DNA of 32,154 nucleotides from Chara braunii (Eukaryota; Streptophyta; Charophyceae; Charales; Characeae), in assembly GCA_003427395.1 (NCBI GenBank), contig BFEA01000421.1, forward strand, positions 251,129 through 283,282. The letters run 5' to 3'. Made by a program: the position numbers and the translations under genes. Below, in pieces: positions 1 through 9,610 of this stretch. How positions within the stretch are numbered: position 1 is the stretch's first letter; each line of letters begins with the position of its first letter. The notes below the pieces were generated by a model. The model was given only the letters and a program-made list of their open reading frames with translations. It was not told the DNA's origin and did not search any database.

Positions 1-82
<82 letters not shown>
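1..82. repeat. (AG)n microsatellite
   Basis: An uninterrupted AG dinucleotide run of about 41 units starts at the window edge, so its full length is unknown. It has no coding content. It lies about 1 kb upstream of the RFC1 start codon. Confidence 0.98.
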
Positions 83-85
<3 letters not shown>

Positions 86-1126
86 TGAAGTGAAGTGTCT
101 GCTGCTGTACCATGGTGGGCTGTCGTGAGATGAGTTCCAATGAGGCTTTGGCCAGGTAACACTGCCACTGGGCAACTGGTTGATTCTCCACGGACTGCTT
201 ATGAATTCTGCAACTCTCTGATGCACCACTTCTTCAGGTATTGAGCATCTCTGCAGTATTGGCAGGTCAGTTTTAACTGAATCTTAAACTAGTTTCTCTT
301 GGATAAGCCTGCATGAAGAAATGGCAGGTCACTTGTACCTGGGTCTTAGGTAGGTATATACTGGTAACTAGGTCTTAACCTGGGTCTTGACCAGGTGACC
401 TGCACCTTGGTTCTTAAGTTAGACGCCGGGATCTGAACACGAGTAACAGTGAGTATTAACCTTGTACATCAGGTAAGTGGGTCTTATCTGGGTTAACTTA
501 GACTCAGCTTAACCCTGCGGGCTTAACCTTGGTCACAAATTCTCACAATGATGTTTGGATGTATATGTGCAGGACTTGGGCAAGGTTTGCAAGGGTAAAA
601 CCGCTGGTTGGTACACACAAAGTGCTCAAGCGTGTGTAAGGAAGGAGTCTGAGATCGATAAGGAGAACCTCCAGCTGAGGATAATGTAACCTACTTTCTC
701 CAGGCTGTGTTTCTGGTGCAGATGTACAATTATGATAAAGTGACACACCACGAGTTGGTTCGTATTCCAATGCTCTTTTCTGAGAACAGTTGCTGTAGAT
801 CAAAGACGTTTCTCTTTTGAAAACTTTTGTCTGTCTTTTTTTTATCGTGTGTTCAATCTTCGCTTTGTGAAGTCTCTTAACCAATCACAGATCAATCGTC
901 GTCTTAGGTCTGATATCGAGGCTTGAGGTGTAGCCATATGGAAAAGCCAGGTGGCTTGGCTTGGTGCCAAAGGAATACCCATAAGGAGGACTTTGTCCCC
1001 GCCAGAGACACTGCTAGTTTGTTTGGTGTGAACACTGGTAGTTTGTTCGGTGTGCGGTGAACTCAACTAGTTTGTTCCTAGCTTCAGGTGATTGATCTTT
1101 TTCTTGCTGTACTCTAGCTCTACACG
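83..1126 (+). other. Upstream region and probable 5' UTR of RFC1
   Basis: I see no conserved coding sequence in this kilobase. Two low-copy motif families stand out. Variants of CCTGGGTCTTA recur irregularly at about 330-500, next to several GGTAAG/GGTAAC strings that resemble splice donors. The motif CTAGTTTGTTYGGTGTG recurs at 1014-1030 and 1037-1054, and a truncated copy at 1066-1080 ends about 45 bases before the RFC1 start. A promoter and a 5' UTR, possibly with an intron, are expected here by position, but no TATA box or transcription start can be assigned. Confidence 0.4.
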
Positions 1127-4100
1127 ATGAAGAACGGTGATATTCGAAAGTGGTTTGTACGGCAAACTAGAAAGGAGGCTCCGTCCCAGACGAGCAGCCT
1201 CACCGCATCCGGGGAGACATGTAAGGACGATATCAAAAAAGTGGAGGCAGCAATTACTGACAAAATTGAATGCAAAGATGATGGAAAGGCTGTGAATAAA
1301 GACGATGGAGTGGGGGCTACGAGAGTGAGCCCAACAGCATCCAAACAAGCGAGGGCAATTTCGAGCCCTTCATCACGGGCAAGTACCCGCGTAACACCCG
1401 AGGAAAAATCTTCACCACAGAAGAAACCGACGCCCAAGAAGACTCTCGCTGATGCCGATACAGCACGAGGCAAACGGAAAAGCGCACATGGTGCTGAAGA
1501 TGATGAAGCATACGGTGACTCAGAGGAGGTTCAAGAGAAACATGATGGCCGTGAAGAACCCTCGCCGAAGAAACATCGTGGCAGTAAAGGCACTGGAAGG
1601 GTTGTCGAAGAATCGGCGCAGCCTGGAGGTGCCGCAGTTCCTACTGCGAGGAGAGGGGCAGCAGCAGCGGGGCGAGGAGGGTGGGTTGGCGGAAGAGGAG
1701 CATTCTTTGGGAAGCCACGGGCTCCACCGCCCCACAAAGGAGAGAAAGAGATCCCTCAAGGAGATGAAACCTGTTTGAAAGGGCTAACATTTGTTATCAG
1801 TGGAACACTTGACAGTTTGGAGAGGGAGGAGGCAGAGGTACTGATTAAGAGCCATGGTGGGCGGGTTACGTCGTCGGTGAGCAAGAAGACCAGTTTCCTT
1901 CTTGCCGATGAAGATGTCGGCGGCAGGAAATCGCAGAAGGCGAAGGAGCTTGGAGTCATATTTGTGAAAGAGGATGAGCTGTTTGACATGATTCGTGCAT
2001 CGGTGAAGAGATCAGCGGAGAGTACAAGTACTTCGAAAGCTGCGGAGGAGGAGGAGGTCTTTCCCTCGGCGAGTGCACATGAACCTTTGCTCTTCAAGCC
2101 CATTGGTACGCTGGGTATAGGAAAGGCAGCGCCATCTGTGAACAAAGGCAAGGGTCAAGAGTTTGTTCCAGAGGGGATCGACAAAGGGAGAGGGAACGAA
2201 GGGAGCAGTGATGGAGATGTTTCTCGACGCTTGGTGCCGCACAGGAAGAGCACGGTGAAATCTGGTCCGCGGAAGGCAGATGATGCAGCTGCCGATCTCC
2301 CGGCTGTCGCAGGCGCGGCAGAGTCGGTTGCATGGCCGGCAAAGTACATGCCAAAGAACACCAGTGAGATGGTAGGAAACCAGTCGTTAATTGGACAGTT
2401 GCGTGACTGGCTGCAGAACTGGGAAAAGAATCACCGCATTGGAGGAGCAGGAGGATCAGAAGGAGAGGGTGGAAGCGGAAGGGGAAAAGGTGGCGGCAGC
2501 AAGAAGGTGAGTAGTTCCTCGACTAGGGCGGACTTTGGTAGAAAGGCTGCGCTGTTAAGTGGACCACCAGGGATCGGGAAGACAACCGCAGCCAGGCTTG
2601 TTTCCCAAGATATTGGACTGGATGCAGTGGAGGTGAATGCGAGTGATGATAGGAGCAAGGCTGACGCCAGCATTCGCAGCGGGATTGCTGGGAAGATGAG
2701 CAATGCAATCAAGGAGTTGGTGAGCAGCAGGCCTCTTTCCATCGGTGGAGGGGGGAGGCAGCAAGCAAAGAGTATTCTGCTTATCATGGATGAGGTGGAT
2801 GGAATGTCTGGAGGCGACAGAGGTGGGATCGCTGACTTGATTCTAACAATCCGTGCAAGCAAGATACCAATCATTTGTATTTGTAATGATCGGTACAGTC
2901 CAAAACTGAAATCCCTCATTAACTACTGCATGCACCTTGCATTTCGAAGGCCAACGAAACAACAAATGACGAAGCGGCTCCGACAGATTGCACTCAAGGA
3001 AGGCATGAAGGTTGATGACGTTGCTCTCGAAGAATTGAGCGATCGTGTGAACGGCGATATGCGATTGGCACTGAATCAGTTGCATTACATGAGCCTGAAA
3101 TCGTCAAAGGTCATCAAGTTTACCGACATGCGAGCGAGGCTTGTGGCAAGCGCAAAGGATGAAGATCTGACTGCCTTTACGGCGGTTGATAGGTTGTTCT
3201 CGTTTGATGGAGGGCGCATGCGATTAGACCAGAGGCAGGACCTGGCTATGGTGGATCCCAACCTGATTCCGCTGATGGCTGCCGAGAACTATCTAAACTA
3301 CCGACCGGCTATGGCTGGCAAAGACGATCAGGGAACGACGAGAATGGAACTGATCTCCAGGGCAGCTGACAGCATCGTTGCGGGTGATATCGTGAACAAA
3401 AAGGTGCGCCGTTCACAAAAGTGGGCATTGATGCCCTTCGCTGCATTCGCATCAACAGTCCACGTTGCGGCACTGATGCATGGGCAAAGGGAGCCACTTG
3501 AAGCTGGACAATACATGAATCGTTTCCCTGCTTGGTTAGGAAAGAATGCCACATTTGGAAAGAATGCAAGGTTGCTGGATGATGTGCATGTTCACGTGAT
3601 GGCTTCTGGTGCGTGTAAACCAACCAAGGAAGCTTTGCGACTAGACTACATGTTTGCATTTGCGGATAGACTGGTACGGCCACTTCGAGAGTGTGACAAA
3701 GTTGTCGGAGTGAGTATGGTTCTGGACTTCATGGAGGAGTATTCGCTTACAGACGAGGATATCCAGGCGATGCTCGAAATGCGTCACCATGGCAAAAGAA
3801 AGGACATGGATGATGTCCCGCCTCAGACGAAAGCACAATTTACGCGTGAGTACAAGGCGAGGGCACTGGACTGGCGAATCCGGTCAGCAGATATGCTTCC
3901 AGACACCATTGCATCAGCTGGCAAGGGTAAATTACCAGGTAAGCGTAAACCACACCTCCAATTGGACGATGTGGAAGAAAAAGGGCGTCTGCTCAGCGGC
4001 GATGCGGATGATGCACAACTCTTTGTAACCGAAGAGGGTGTTGACGAAACGGAAGAAGAGCAGGAGGAGGAGGATGTAGGCGGCACACCGCTGGCACTGA

Positions 4101-4327
4101 CAGGACAGAATGGCAAGAATGAGTTTGCTGGAATTGAGATCGACACAAAGGTGAGGGAGGGGGTAGGTAGATCAGGTTCAAGAGGAGTTGGAAGAGGAGA
4201 GGGAAGGGGAGGAAGACGCACAAAAAGAAAAGATGTGCCTGGAGGTGTAACTAGCAGTGATGCTAGGAATGATAGTAGTGATCGAGCAAGTGGAAGAAGG
4301 TTTTGGCCATTTAAGAAGGCAAGGTAA
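1127..4327 (+). CDS. RFC1: Replication factor C subunit 1 (large subunit, clamp-loader ATPase)
   Basis: RFC1 is the large subunit of the five-subunit RFC complex, which uses ATP to load PCNA onto primer-template junctions in the nucleus. The 1066 residues fit the family (roughly 950-1150). In order: an N-terminal DIRKWF motif (residues 5-10) typical of plant RFC1, a charged low-complexity linker, a BRCT domain (about 216-292, starting CLKGLTFVISGTL), and the AAA+ module from about 403. The AAA+ module shows Walker A GPPGIGKT (479-486), NASDDRSK (504-511), Walker B MDEVDG (554-559), sensor 1 Asn587 and sensor 2 Arg646. The RFC1 C-terminal domain spans about 680-885, and acidic then Arg/Gly/Lys-rich tails end in KKAR. 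A Gly/Ser-rich insert precedes the P-loop. The start is chosen because DIRKWF follows it directly. The lack of any intron over 3.2 kb is odd for a plant-type RFC1. All key ATPase residues are intact, so it looks functional. Confidence 0.96.
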   Translation: MKNGDIRKWFVRQTRKEAPSQTSSLTASGETCKDDIKKVEAAITDKIECKDDGKAVNKDDGVGATRVSPTASKQARAISSPSSRASTRVTPEEKSSPQKKPTPKKTLADADTARGKRKSAHGAEDDEAYGDSEEVQEKHDGREEPSPKKHRGSKGTGRVVEESAQPGGAAVPTARRGAAAAGRGGWVGGRGAFFGKPRAPPPHKGEKEIPQGDETCLKGLTFVISGTLDSLEREEAEVLIKSHGGRVTSSVSKKTSFLLADEDVGGRKSQKAKELGVIFVKEDELFDMIRASVKRSAESTSTSKAAEEEEVFPSASAHEPLLFKPIGTLGIGKAAPSVNKGKGQEFVPEGIDKGRGNEGSSDGDVSRRLVPHRKSTVKSGPRKADDAAADLPAVAGAAESVAWPAKYMPKNTSEMVGNQSLIGQLRDWLQNWEKNHRIGGAGGSEGEGGSGRGKGGGSKKVSSSSTRADFGRKAALLSGPPGIGKTTAARLVSQDIGLDAVEVNASDDRSKADASIRSGIAGKMSNAIKELVSSRPLSIGGGGRQQAKSILLIMDEVDGMSGGDRGGIADLILTIRASKIPIICICNDRYSPKLKSLINYCMHLAFRRPTKQQMTKRLRQIALKEGMKVDDVALEELSDRVNGDMRLALNQLHYMSLKSSKVIKFTDMRARLVASAKDEDLTAFTAVDRLFSFDGGRMRLDQRQDLAMVDPNLIPLMAAENYLNYRPAMAGKDDQGTTRMELISRAADSIVAGDIVNKKVRRSQKWALMPFAAFASTVHVAALMHGQREPLEAGQYMNRFPAWLGKNATFGKNARLLDDVHVHVMASGACKPTKEALRLDYMFAFADRLVRPLRECDKVVGVSMVLDFMEEYSLTDEDIQAMLEMRHHGKRKDMDDVPPQTKAQFTREYKARALDWRIRSADMLPDTIASAGKGKLPGKRKPHLQLDDVEEKGRLLSGDADDAQLFVTEEGVDETEEEQEEEDVGGTPLALTGQNGKNEFAGIEIDTKVREGVGRSGSRGVGRGEGRGGRRTKRKDVPGGVTSSDARNDSSDRASGRRFWPFKKAR

Positions 4328-4516
4328 GGCTTGGTGTAGCTTGTGTTAGTAGGACAGTCGGTAGGATGCGTGTCGAGTGGTTTCGGCGATCTTCTCGAAA
4401 ACCCTAAGGCTTAGCTTACATGTGCGTCTGTAATGATATGCTGTAAAATGTCGCATGAAGCATGCATGTCTTCCTTACTCTGAAAGAGGTGGTCATGACC
4501 GTCTTCCCCTTAACAT
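4328..4516 (+). other. 3' flank / probable 3' UTR of RFC1
   Basis: This follows the TAA stop at 4325-4327. It contains two TGTAA strings (about 4430-4447), a polyadenylation motif in green algae. No AATAAA and no genomic poly(A) tract is visible, so the sequence does not show the tail expected of a recent retrocopy. The 3' end cannot be fixed from sequence alone. Confidence 0.35.
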
Positions 4517-4720
4517 AATGCACCCTGATCATCAATGCATATAACCTATCTTTCTAGTATGATACAGTCAAATTGAGCATGCATCAATGCACCCTGATCA
4601 TCAATGTATATAACCTAGCTTTCTAGTATGATACAGTCAAACTGAGCATGCATCAATGCACGCTGATCATCAATGTATATAACCTATCTTCTAGTATGAT
4701 ACAGTCAATTGAGCATGCAT
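4517..4720. repeat. 69-bp tandem repeat, three copies
   Basis: Three head-to-tail units begin at 4517, 4586 and 4655. Each starts AATGCACCCTGATCATCAAT and ends GAGCATGCATC. Units 1 and 2 are 69 bp and differ by a few substitutions. Unit 3 has small deletions and stops at 4720. The unit holds nested palindromes (TGATCA, GCATGC). Confidence 0.95.
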
Positions 4721-5274
4721 CGGGGGAAGGCTGTAGCTCGGCCTCTGATGAGAGTGTGATCTCATAAGCACACAATCTCATGGTTTCATGGGTTTCCCTC
4801 GGTGCCGTGTGGTGCATGTGGTGCCATGTGGTCCCATGATGCCATGTACACATTTTCACGTGCATGAGCACCAAGGAAAGGATGAAATGCATGTAGTTGG
4901 GACACGGGAGTGGAAGAAATCCGCATGGGACAATGACGAAGAGGAAGATATTGCTTTCTTTGTAGGAATCTTCTTGTCCAAAGGTGGAAGGTAGGTGTTT
5001 TGTAGAGGCACTAATAGATTGGAGCAAACGGAACTGGTACTAGAGGAGGATGCTTGTACCACCCCTCCTAGTATTGTGGTTTTGGTAATTTTCCAACAAA
5101 AGAAAAAAAAGGTGTTTAATAGGAGAGGAGGTTTGCCGCCCAGCTTTCCATGTTGCTAAGATTGTTTGTTCATTAATATCGTTATCCTCTACCATGATCG
5201 TGATGAATTTTACATCAACATTCTTTTCTTTCTGTTCCTTCAACACTACGGTAACCTCCTGCTGCGCCTGTTTC
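4721..5274. other. Unassigned spacer
   Basis: I find no recognisable gene or element. A short run near 4800-4845 repeats GTGGTGCCATGTGG-like words. The short open frames on both strands lack conserved motifs. Confidence 0.5.
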
Positions 5275-6240
5275 ATCTTTCTTGTCCCACTCCCAACTGG
5301 GACCGTCGATTTGTGCAGTACCAACGTCGGAACCTGTCCCTGCCTTCTGGTGGACGCCGTTAAAAACTGGGTCTGGGATCGACATGTGAGCATTACCCAT
5401 ATCACATGGGAACCTGTCAAACAGCTTTCTGATGGGTTTAGGGTTTAGGGTGTAGGGTTTAGAGTGGCTTCACGACAACATGTTTGCGCTACTACTGTAA
5501 CACCGCAGGGTAAGACCCTGTCTCAGCCCCTTTTTGGTTTAGGGTTTAGGGTTTAGGGTGTGGTGCTGAGAACGATTTCCTGGTAACATACATGCATCTA
5601 ACTGCATTCCATATCCGATTCGAGAAATCTGTCCCACCTTGGCAATCTGACCCTGGTTAGTTAAGGGCTTAGGGTTTAGACTCTTTAGAGTGTTTTCACA
5701 TCGACACGCATGGATTCTTTAGAGTGTTTTCACCCCTTACCGGTGAGTTAAAGGTTCAGGGCTCAGAATTTTAGAGAGTTCGGGAACTTGGGAGCCTGTG
5801 CCGTCTTTTTGGTGGCACTGCGGCAAAATAGGTCCAGGGTATGGACTATTATATAGCATGGTTTTATGCTCACAATGCATGAATGCGTAACTTCAGAACC
5901 TATCCCTCCTTTCTGGTGGATTTCAGGTTTAGGCTTTAGACTACCATGATCGGAAGCAGACTCACCTTTCCGGTGGGGCTAGGGTTTAGGCCCTTTAGGG
6001 TTCATGGTCTAGGGCTTAAAGAGGTTTGATGGTGACATGAATGCATTGCCAACCTGCCAAGCGATCTCACTTTTGTGGTGGGGTTCAGTTTTAGGGCTTT
6101 GGGGGCTTGGGGTTTACAAGTTCAGGGCTTAGGGGTTTAGGGTTCCCGGTTTCGACGTTGGGGGGGTTAGGGTTTCGGGTTTAGGGTTTAGAGTGGCGCG
6201 GTGATGACATGCAGGCATTCCCAAGTTGTGAAATCTACGT
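5275..6240 (+). repeat. Degenerate repeat array with interstitial telomere-like TTTAGGG blocks
   Basis: Perfect plant-type TTTAGGG heptamers occur at 5437-5450 (two in tandem) and 5538-5558 (three in tandem), with many variants around 5668, 5983 and 6130-6195. They are embedded in a longer, poorly conserved unit. That unit also carries a CTTTCTGGTGG-like anchor (near 5343, 5911, 5968, 6073) and a GACATGNANGCATTNCC-like anchor (near 5381, 6033, 6207). This is more than a simple telomere relic, because the telomeric words recur at similar places relative to the other anchors. No coding sequence is evident. Confidence 0.75.
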
Positions 6241-6540
6241 CAGCTTTCACCCTTTTTCAAAGAGTATGTTTTGTACCGGTGTGCGTAATATGATGTGTGT
6301 AGTACATGTAAGGCATGCACTCCTTCAATGATCGCACATTGGGGATGAAGATGTGTGCTGACTTGGTGCTTCAAAGGTACAAAAAGGGAAAGACAAGCTT
6401 AAGTTAAGGTTAAAAGAAAAGGAGGAGAGAAAAGAAGGAGCATTGTCCAGAGATGGGTCACACAAACCATTGGCACAGAGAGCAATGGTCTAGCTGGTTT
6501 GCTTGCTGCACAGAGTTCTGCTGGGATGGAGTAAAGGTAA
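6241..6540. other. Unassigned spacer
   Basis: No gene or element is recognised. A purine-rich stretch (about 6405-6440) lies just upstream of the SINE. Confidence 0.45.
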
Positions 6541-6770
6541 GGCCCTGCCTGTCCTATGTCCATGCTTAGGAAGCATGAGCCTAAGCTCAGTTGGTACACC
6601 CCTTAACTGTTGAAACACAAACTTGAGTTCAAACTCCACTGGAAGCAGATGAGTGAAATGCTACAATTCTGAATTACCTAGGGCCAGCCAGTATCATGAT
6701 GATAATATCTCAAGGATGTCACCCTTTTCTTAGAAAAAAAAAACAAAGGAAAAACAGAAAAGAAGAAAAA
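6541..6770 (+). mobile_element. tRNA-derived SINE (probable)
   Basis: A tRNA-like head carries an RNA polymerase III A box, CTAAGCTCAGTTGG (6581-6594), and a B box, GAGTTCAAACTCC (6625-6637), at normal spacing. A non-tRNA body follows and ends in an A-rich tail from about 6732 (CTTAGAAAAAAAAAAC, then further A-rich sequence to about 6770). Head, body and A-tail match the layout of a SINE moved by a partner LINE. The acceptor stem is not well paired, so it is not a tRNA gene. Exact ends and target duplications were not identified. Confidence 0.6.
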
Positions 6771-6956
6771 AAATCCCTCTCTAATGCCATGCAGGTTCAT
6801 GCGTTCCTGGTATGAAGATAGCACCAGCGGGGCCTCGCCCTAAGCAAATTATTGGCCTCTGTAAGCTCGCTCTGCCCATGCTGAGAAAGCATGACCCTGA
6901 CTGTACTAGCATCCAACACTATAAGACCATTCGCCTATATAAGCAAACCATGGTGA

Positions 6957-7060
6957 GTTTGTGTGTGTTATGATTTATCAAGTACGATCACATTTGTGTG
7001 TTATGATTTATCGAGTACGAGGCTACGAGCACACTTGTGTGTTATGATTTATCGAGTACG
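6957..7060. repeat. Three-copy direct repeat (TTGTGTGTTATGATTTATCG family)
   Basis: The sequence TTGTGTGTTATGATTTATCR followed by AGTACG occurs three times, ending at 6986, 7019 and 7060. Short variable spacers (ATCACAT; AGGCTACGAGCACAC) separate the copies. The core is about 26 bp and nearly identical in all three. Confidence 0.9.
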
Positions 7061-7437
7061 TTTAACTTATGTCGCAGTGGTATTCTAGGATTCAAAATGG
7101 CAGCAATTAACAGGGGGTATTATACAGACCCTGTAAGACCATAATTCTCATGGGCCAGGCGTGGTTGCTATAATTATGCAGTGAACAGGCTGACTGACAT
7201 ATTAGTATATTACCCCTTTGATGACCAAACTGGTTGTTTACCAGGATGCATTCCCTTTTTTCAGCCGGTCTGTTGGATTGACGATCCAACAGCCTCTGAG
7301 TCGGGATTAGTTTCCTGTCCACAGAGACTGGCCCTATCTCTTTTTCTTTTTTTCTTTTTTGTTTAAAGGAGCTACCATGGCGGTGGTTTAACAGGGGTAT
7401 TATATTACCCAGACACAGTATGAAGGGGGGGGGATAT
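7061..7437. other. Unassigned spacer with a short perfect hairpin
   Basis: No gene is recognised. A perfect 9-bp stem with a 5-base loop, CTGTTGGAT / ATCCAACAG, lies at 7270-7292. The phrase TTAACAGGGGTATTATA occurs near 7107 in variant form and again near 7389, suggesting a diverged direct duplication about 280 bp apart. Confidence 0.45.
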
Positions 7438-7670
7438 AATTGCAATAGTCTTACTCAAGGGGCCCTTTACCCCATTTTGCAATGGTCTCCCGAACAGGGT
7501 CCCTTGCCCCCCTTTGCACTGGTCTTACAGATGGGCCCCTTCCTACCCTCCCTTGTCTCGCAAAGGGGGCCGCTGGGCCCCCTTTGCAACGTCCTTACAA
7601 AACGGGTCCCGTCCGGCGTCCTCGCCTTTGCGATGGTATTACAGACGGCCCCTATACGAGCATCCCTCTG
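7438..7670. repeat. Degenerate minisatellite, about five units
   Basis: Units begin with TTGCAATGGTCTTAC-like sequence followed by a G/C block (CGGGTCCC, GGGGCCCT). They start near 7439, 7478, 7514, 7584 and 7628. Most are 38-45 bp; the third is about 70 bp. The composition is very GC-rich compared with the flanks. Short open reading frames on both strands come from the repeat and are not credible genes. Confidence 0.7.
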
Positions 7671-8233
7671 TAGCACCCTTGTCAGATCACTCCTATCTAT
7701 TGGTCAGGAGCGTCAACTGCTGGAAACCGGGTCCAGCTTCCCTTAATAAGAGAAAACACAAGAGGTATGTGCAATACCTTTGCCATTACCTGGCTTCAGC
7801 TGCAGAAGGCAACCTGATCATCATAAGTTCATAACTGAAAACAGTGTGGTGGTCACATGAAGTTTCCCTAGTGTTTCTTTAAAGAGAAAACTACAGCGCA
7901 GTCAGGGTTAGAGTTTGAGAATGCACTCGAGGCAAAAGGGCCGGTAAATTAAATGGGGTTTCGGGCCCGGTGTGGTCACACGGGGGTGTGTTGTGTTCGG
8001 TGGATTGCCTGAAGTGCATTTTTTAACTGTTTTCGTGACTGCGCCGAAGTTACCCCTTTTAAAAAAAAAAAAAAAAAAAATTATGCCCTTGGCGAGGAGG
8101 GAAGCTCTGTTTCCCCTGGGGGGCACCAGCAAAACTGGTGGCTTGTCCCTCGGCCTTAGGCTCTTTAGACCTTATAGCCGGGGCCATTACCCGGCTTCAG
8201 AGAGAGAAGCGCTGAAAAACGGTCGTATGGACA
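7671..8233. other. Unassigned spacer with A20 tract
   Basis: No gene is recognised. A pure run of 20 A lies at 8061-8080. It could be the tail of an old retroposed sequence on the plus strand, but no head is identifiable. The segment ends at the left LTR of the Ty3/Gypsy element. Confidence 0.45.
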
Positions 8234-9270
8234 TGTAATGAGCCTCAAAGCTCACCACGATAGTGTGCTCACACCAACATGTAGATCACACAGATTGCAT
8301 TGTCAAACATTGCACAAAGAGAAGATGAGTGGTAGACCAGATAGCGCAACTCAAATATCACAACCAGATTATAGAGAGAGGATGAAAAGTTCAACTGTCC
8401 AACGCTCAACAAGATTACAAGTCTTCTTCGATCATCAAGAGTCTCAGCATCTGCGCTCATCAGCGCTTGCTACCAACACCAAGTTCAACACTCTTCAGGT
8501 AAGTATCTACTATAGCTCACTCTCTCCTCTTATCTCTCTCTCACTTGATGGTTCTGGTCTTCACTCTCCACGGTCTTCTTCTTCTGTCATATGTGCACTC
8601 CGTACAACTAACACATTCATGAGGATCAACTCTGAATACAACTCACTGCTCTACTCCTACTAACTACTAACTACTAACTACATTGCCTCCTAGTGCTGGC
8701 CCAGCTATGGCTGCCATCTTCGCTGCCAGCGTCCACCTTCCTCTCTCTCTCATCTCACTCAGCGCTGCTCTCTGGCACAGCGCAGCTCTCTCACATCTGG
8801 CGCACAAGTGCACTAGCACTTCTACACTCATAGGAATGAACATCTCCAAATGGGAGGCTAGCCAGTCTTTTGTAGTGTTGGACTGGTCTTGGCTGGGCCA
8901 GCCTCTGGCCGAATTTCCTGGTACCGCATGCCAATTGCCTGTTTGTTGCGAAGTGTGAGTCCCAGTACCTTTCCCACGGTCTTTTGGTCTGACTCAAGAT
9001 GTGACCTCTGGGACTGAGACTAAATTGGTCCTGCGACCTATGACTATCTACTGAACAGACGTGACCCCTGCTCAGCCTCAGATTTGACTGTTCGCACAGG
9101 ACTTAGATGTGACTTTTGAAAAATGACTTTTCATTTCAGTCTGGATGCGATATTTGCCTTAGGAAAACTTGTCTTTAGGAATTCTCATTCGTAACTCCAG
9201 GTTTTGGCCGACTAGGCCCTTTTATGTTGGGTTTGTGACTCAGGGTCTGAATCGTGAAAGCCCTTTTACT
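8234..9270 (-). repeat. 3' LTR of the Ty3/Gypsy element
   Basis: About 1037 bp, beginning TGTAATGAG on the plus strand. It matches 15303-16329 with low-percentage substitutions and two sizeable indels; the first 240 bases are about 92% identical by eye. It keeps a stretch near 8770-8820 that the other LTR lacks. Its inner end (about 9261-9270, CCCTTTTACT) differs from the other copy's CCCTTTTACA, so the terminal dinucleotide has mutated. No clean polypurine tract is visible next to it. Confidence 0.9.
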
Positions 9271-9610
9271 CTCGTCGGCCTAATTTCGAGGTCCTCTGAA
9301 AAATATCATTCTTATATATCTACTATATTGATTCCTCTTCTTGCTCGTTCATGATAATTCACTACGCAAATCTTACCTTATATTGTCACTGAAGTCTACC
9401 TCTCTGTCCTGTCCTAAATGTATCTTCAGCAATAATTTTATCTACATCATACTTCTCATCCATAGCAGGTGGTATTGCTGATCTTCGACTAGGAAACATA
9501 TCATTAGTTACACAAGGCAGGAGTTTTGACGCATGGAACACCGGGTATGTACATAAAATGAGGAGGAGTTTCTATAACATAAGATGGTCCGTCCACACTC
9601 CCTATCACAT
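9271..9610 (-). other. Region between integrase and 3' LTR
   Basis: On the minus strand the pol frame runs on for a few dozen codons past the integrase domain and then stops. No chromodomain, extra ORF or polypurine tract could be recognised. Confidence 0.5.

Noticed and set aside
1756-4223. Minus-strand and alternate-frame ORFs inside RFC1
   Set aside because: They overlap the strongly supported RFC1 frame and show no independent motif.
7270-7292. Perfect 9-bp hairpin as a terminator
   Set aside because: The window is eukaryotic nuclear DNA and no gene ends here. The hairpin is short enough to arise by chance or repeat decay.
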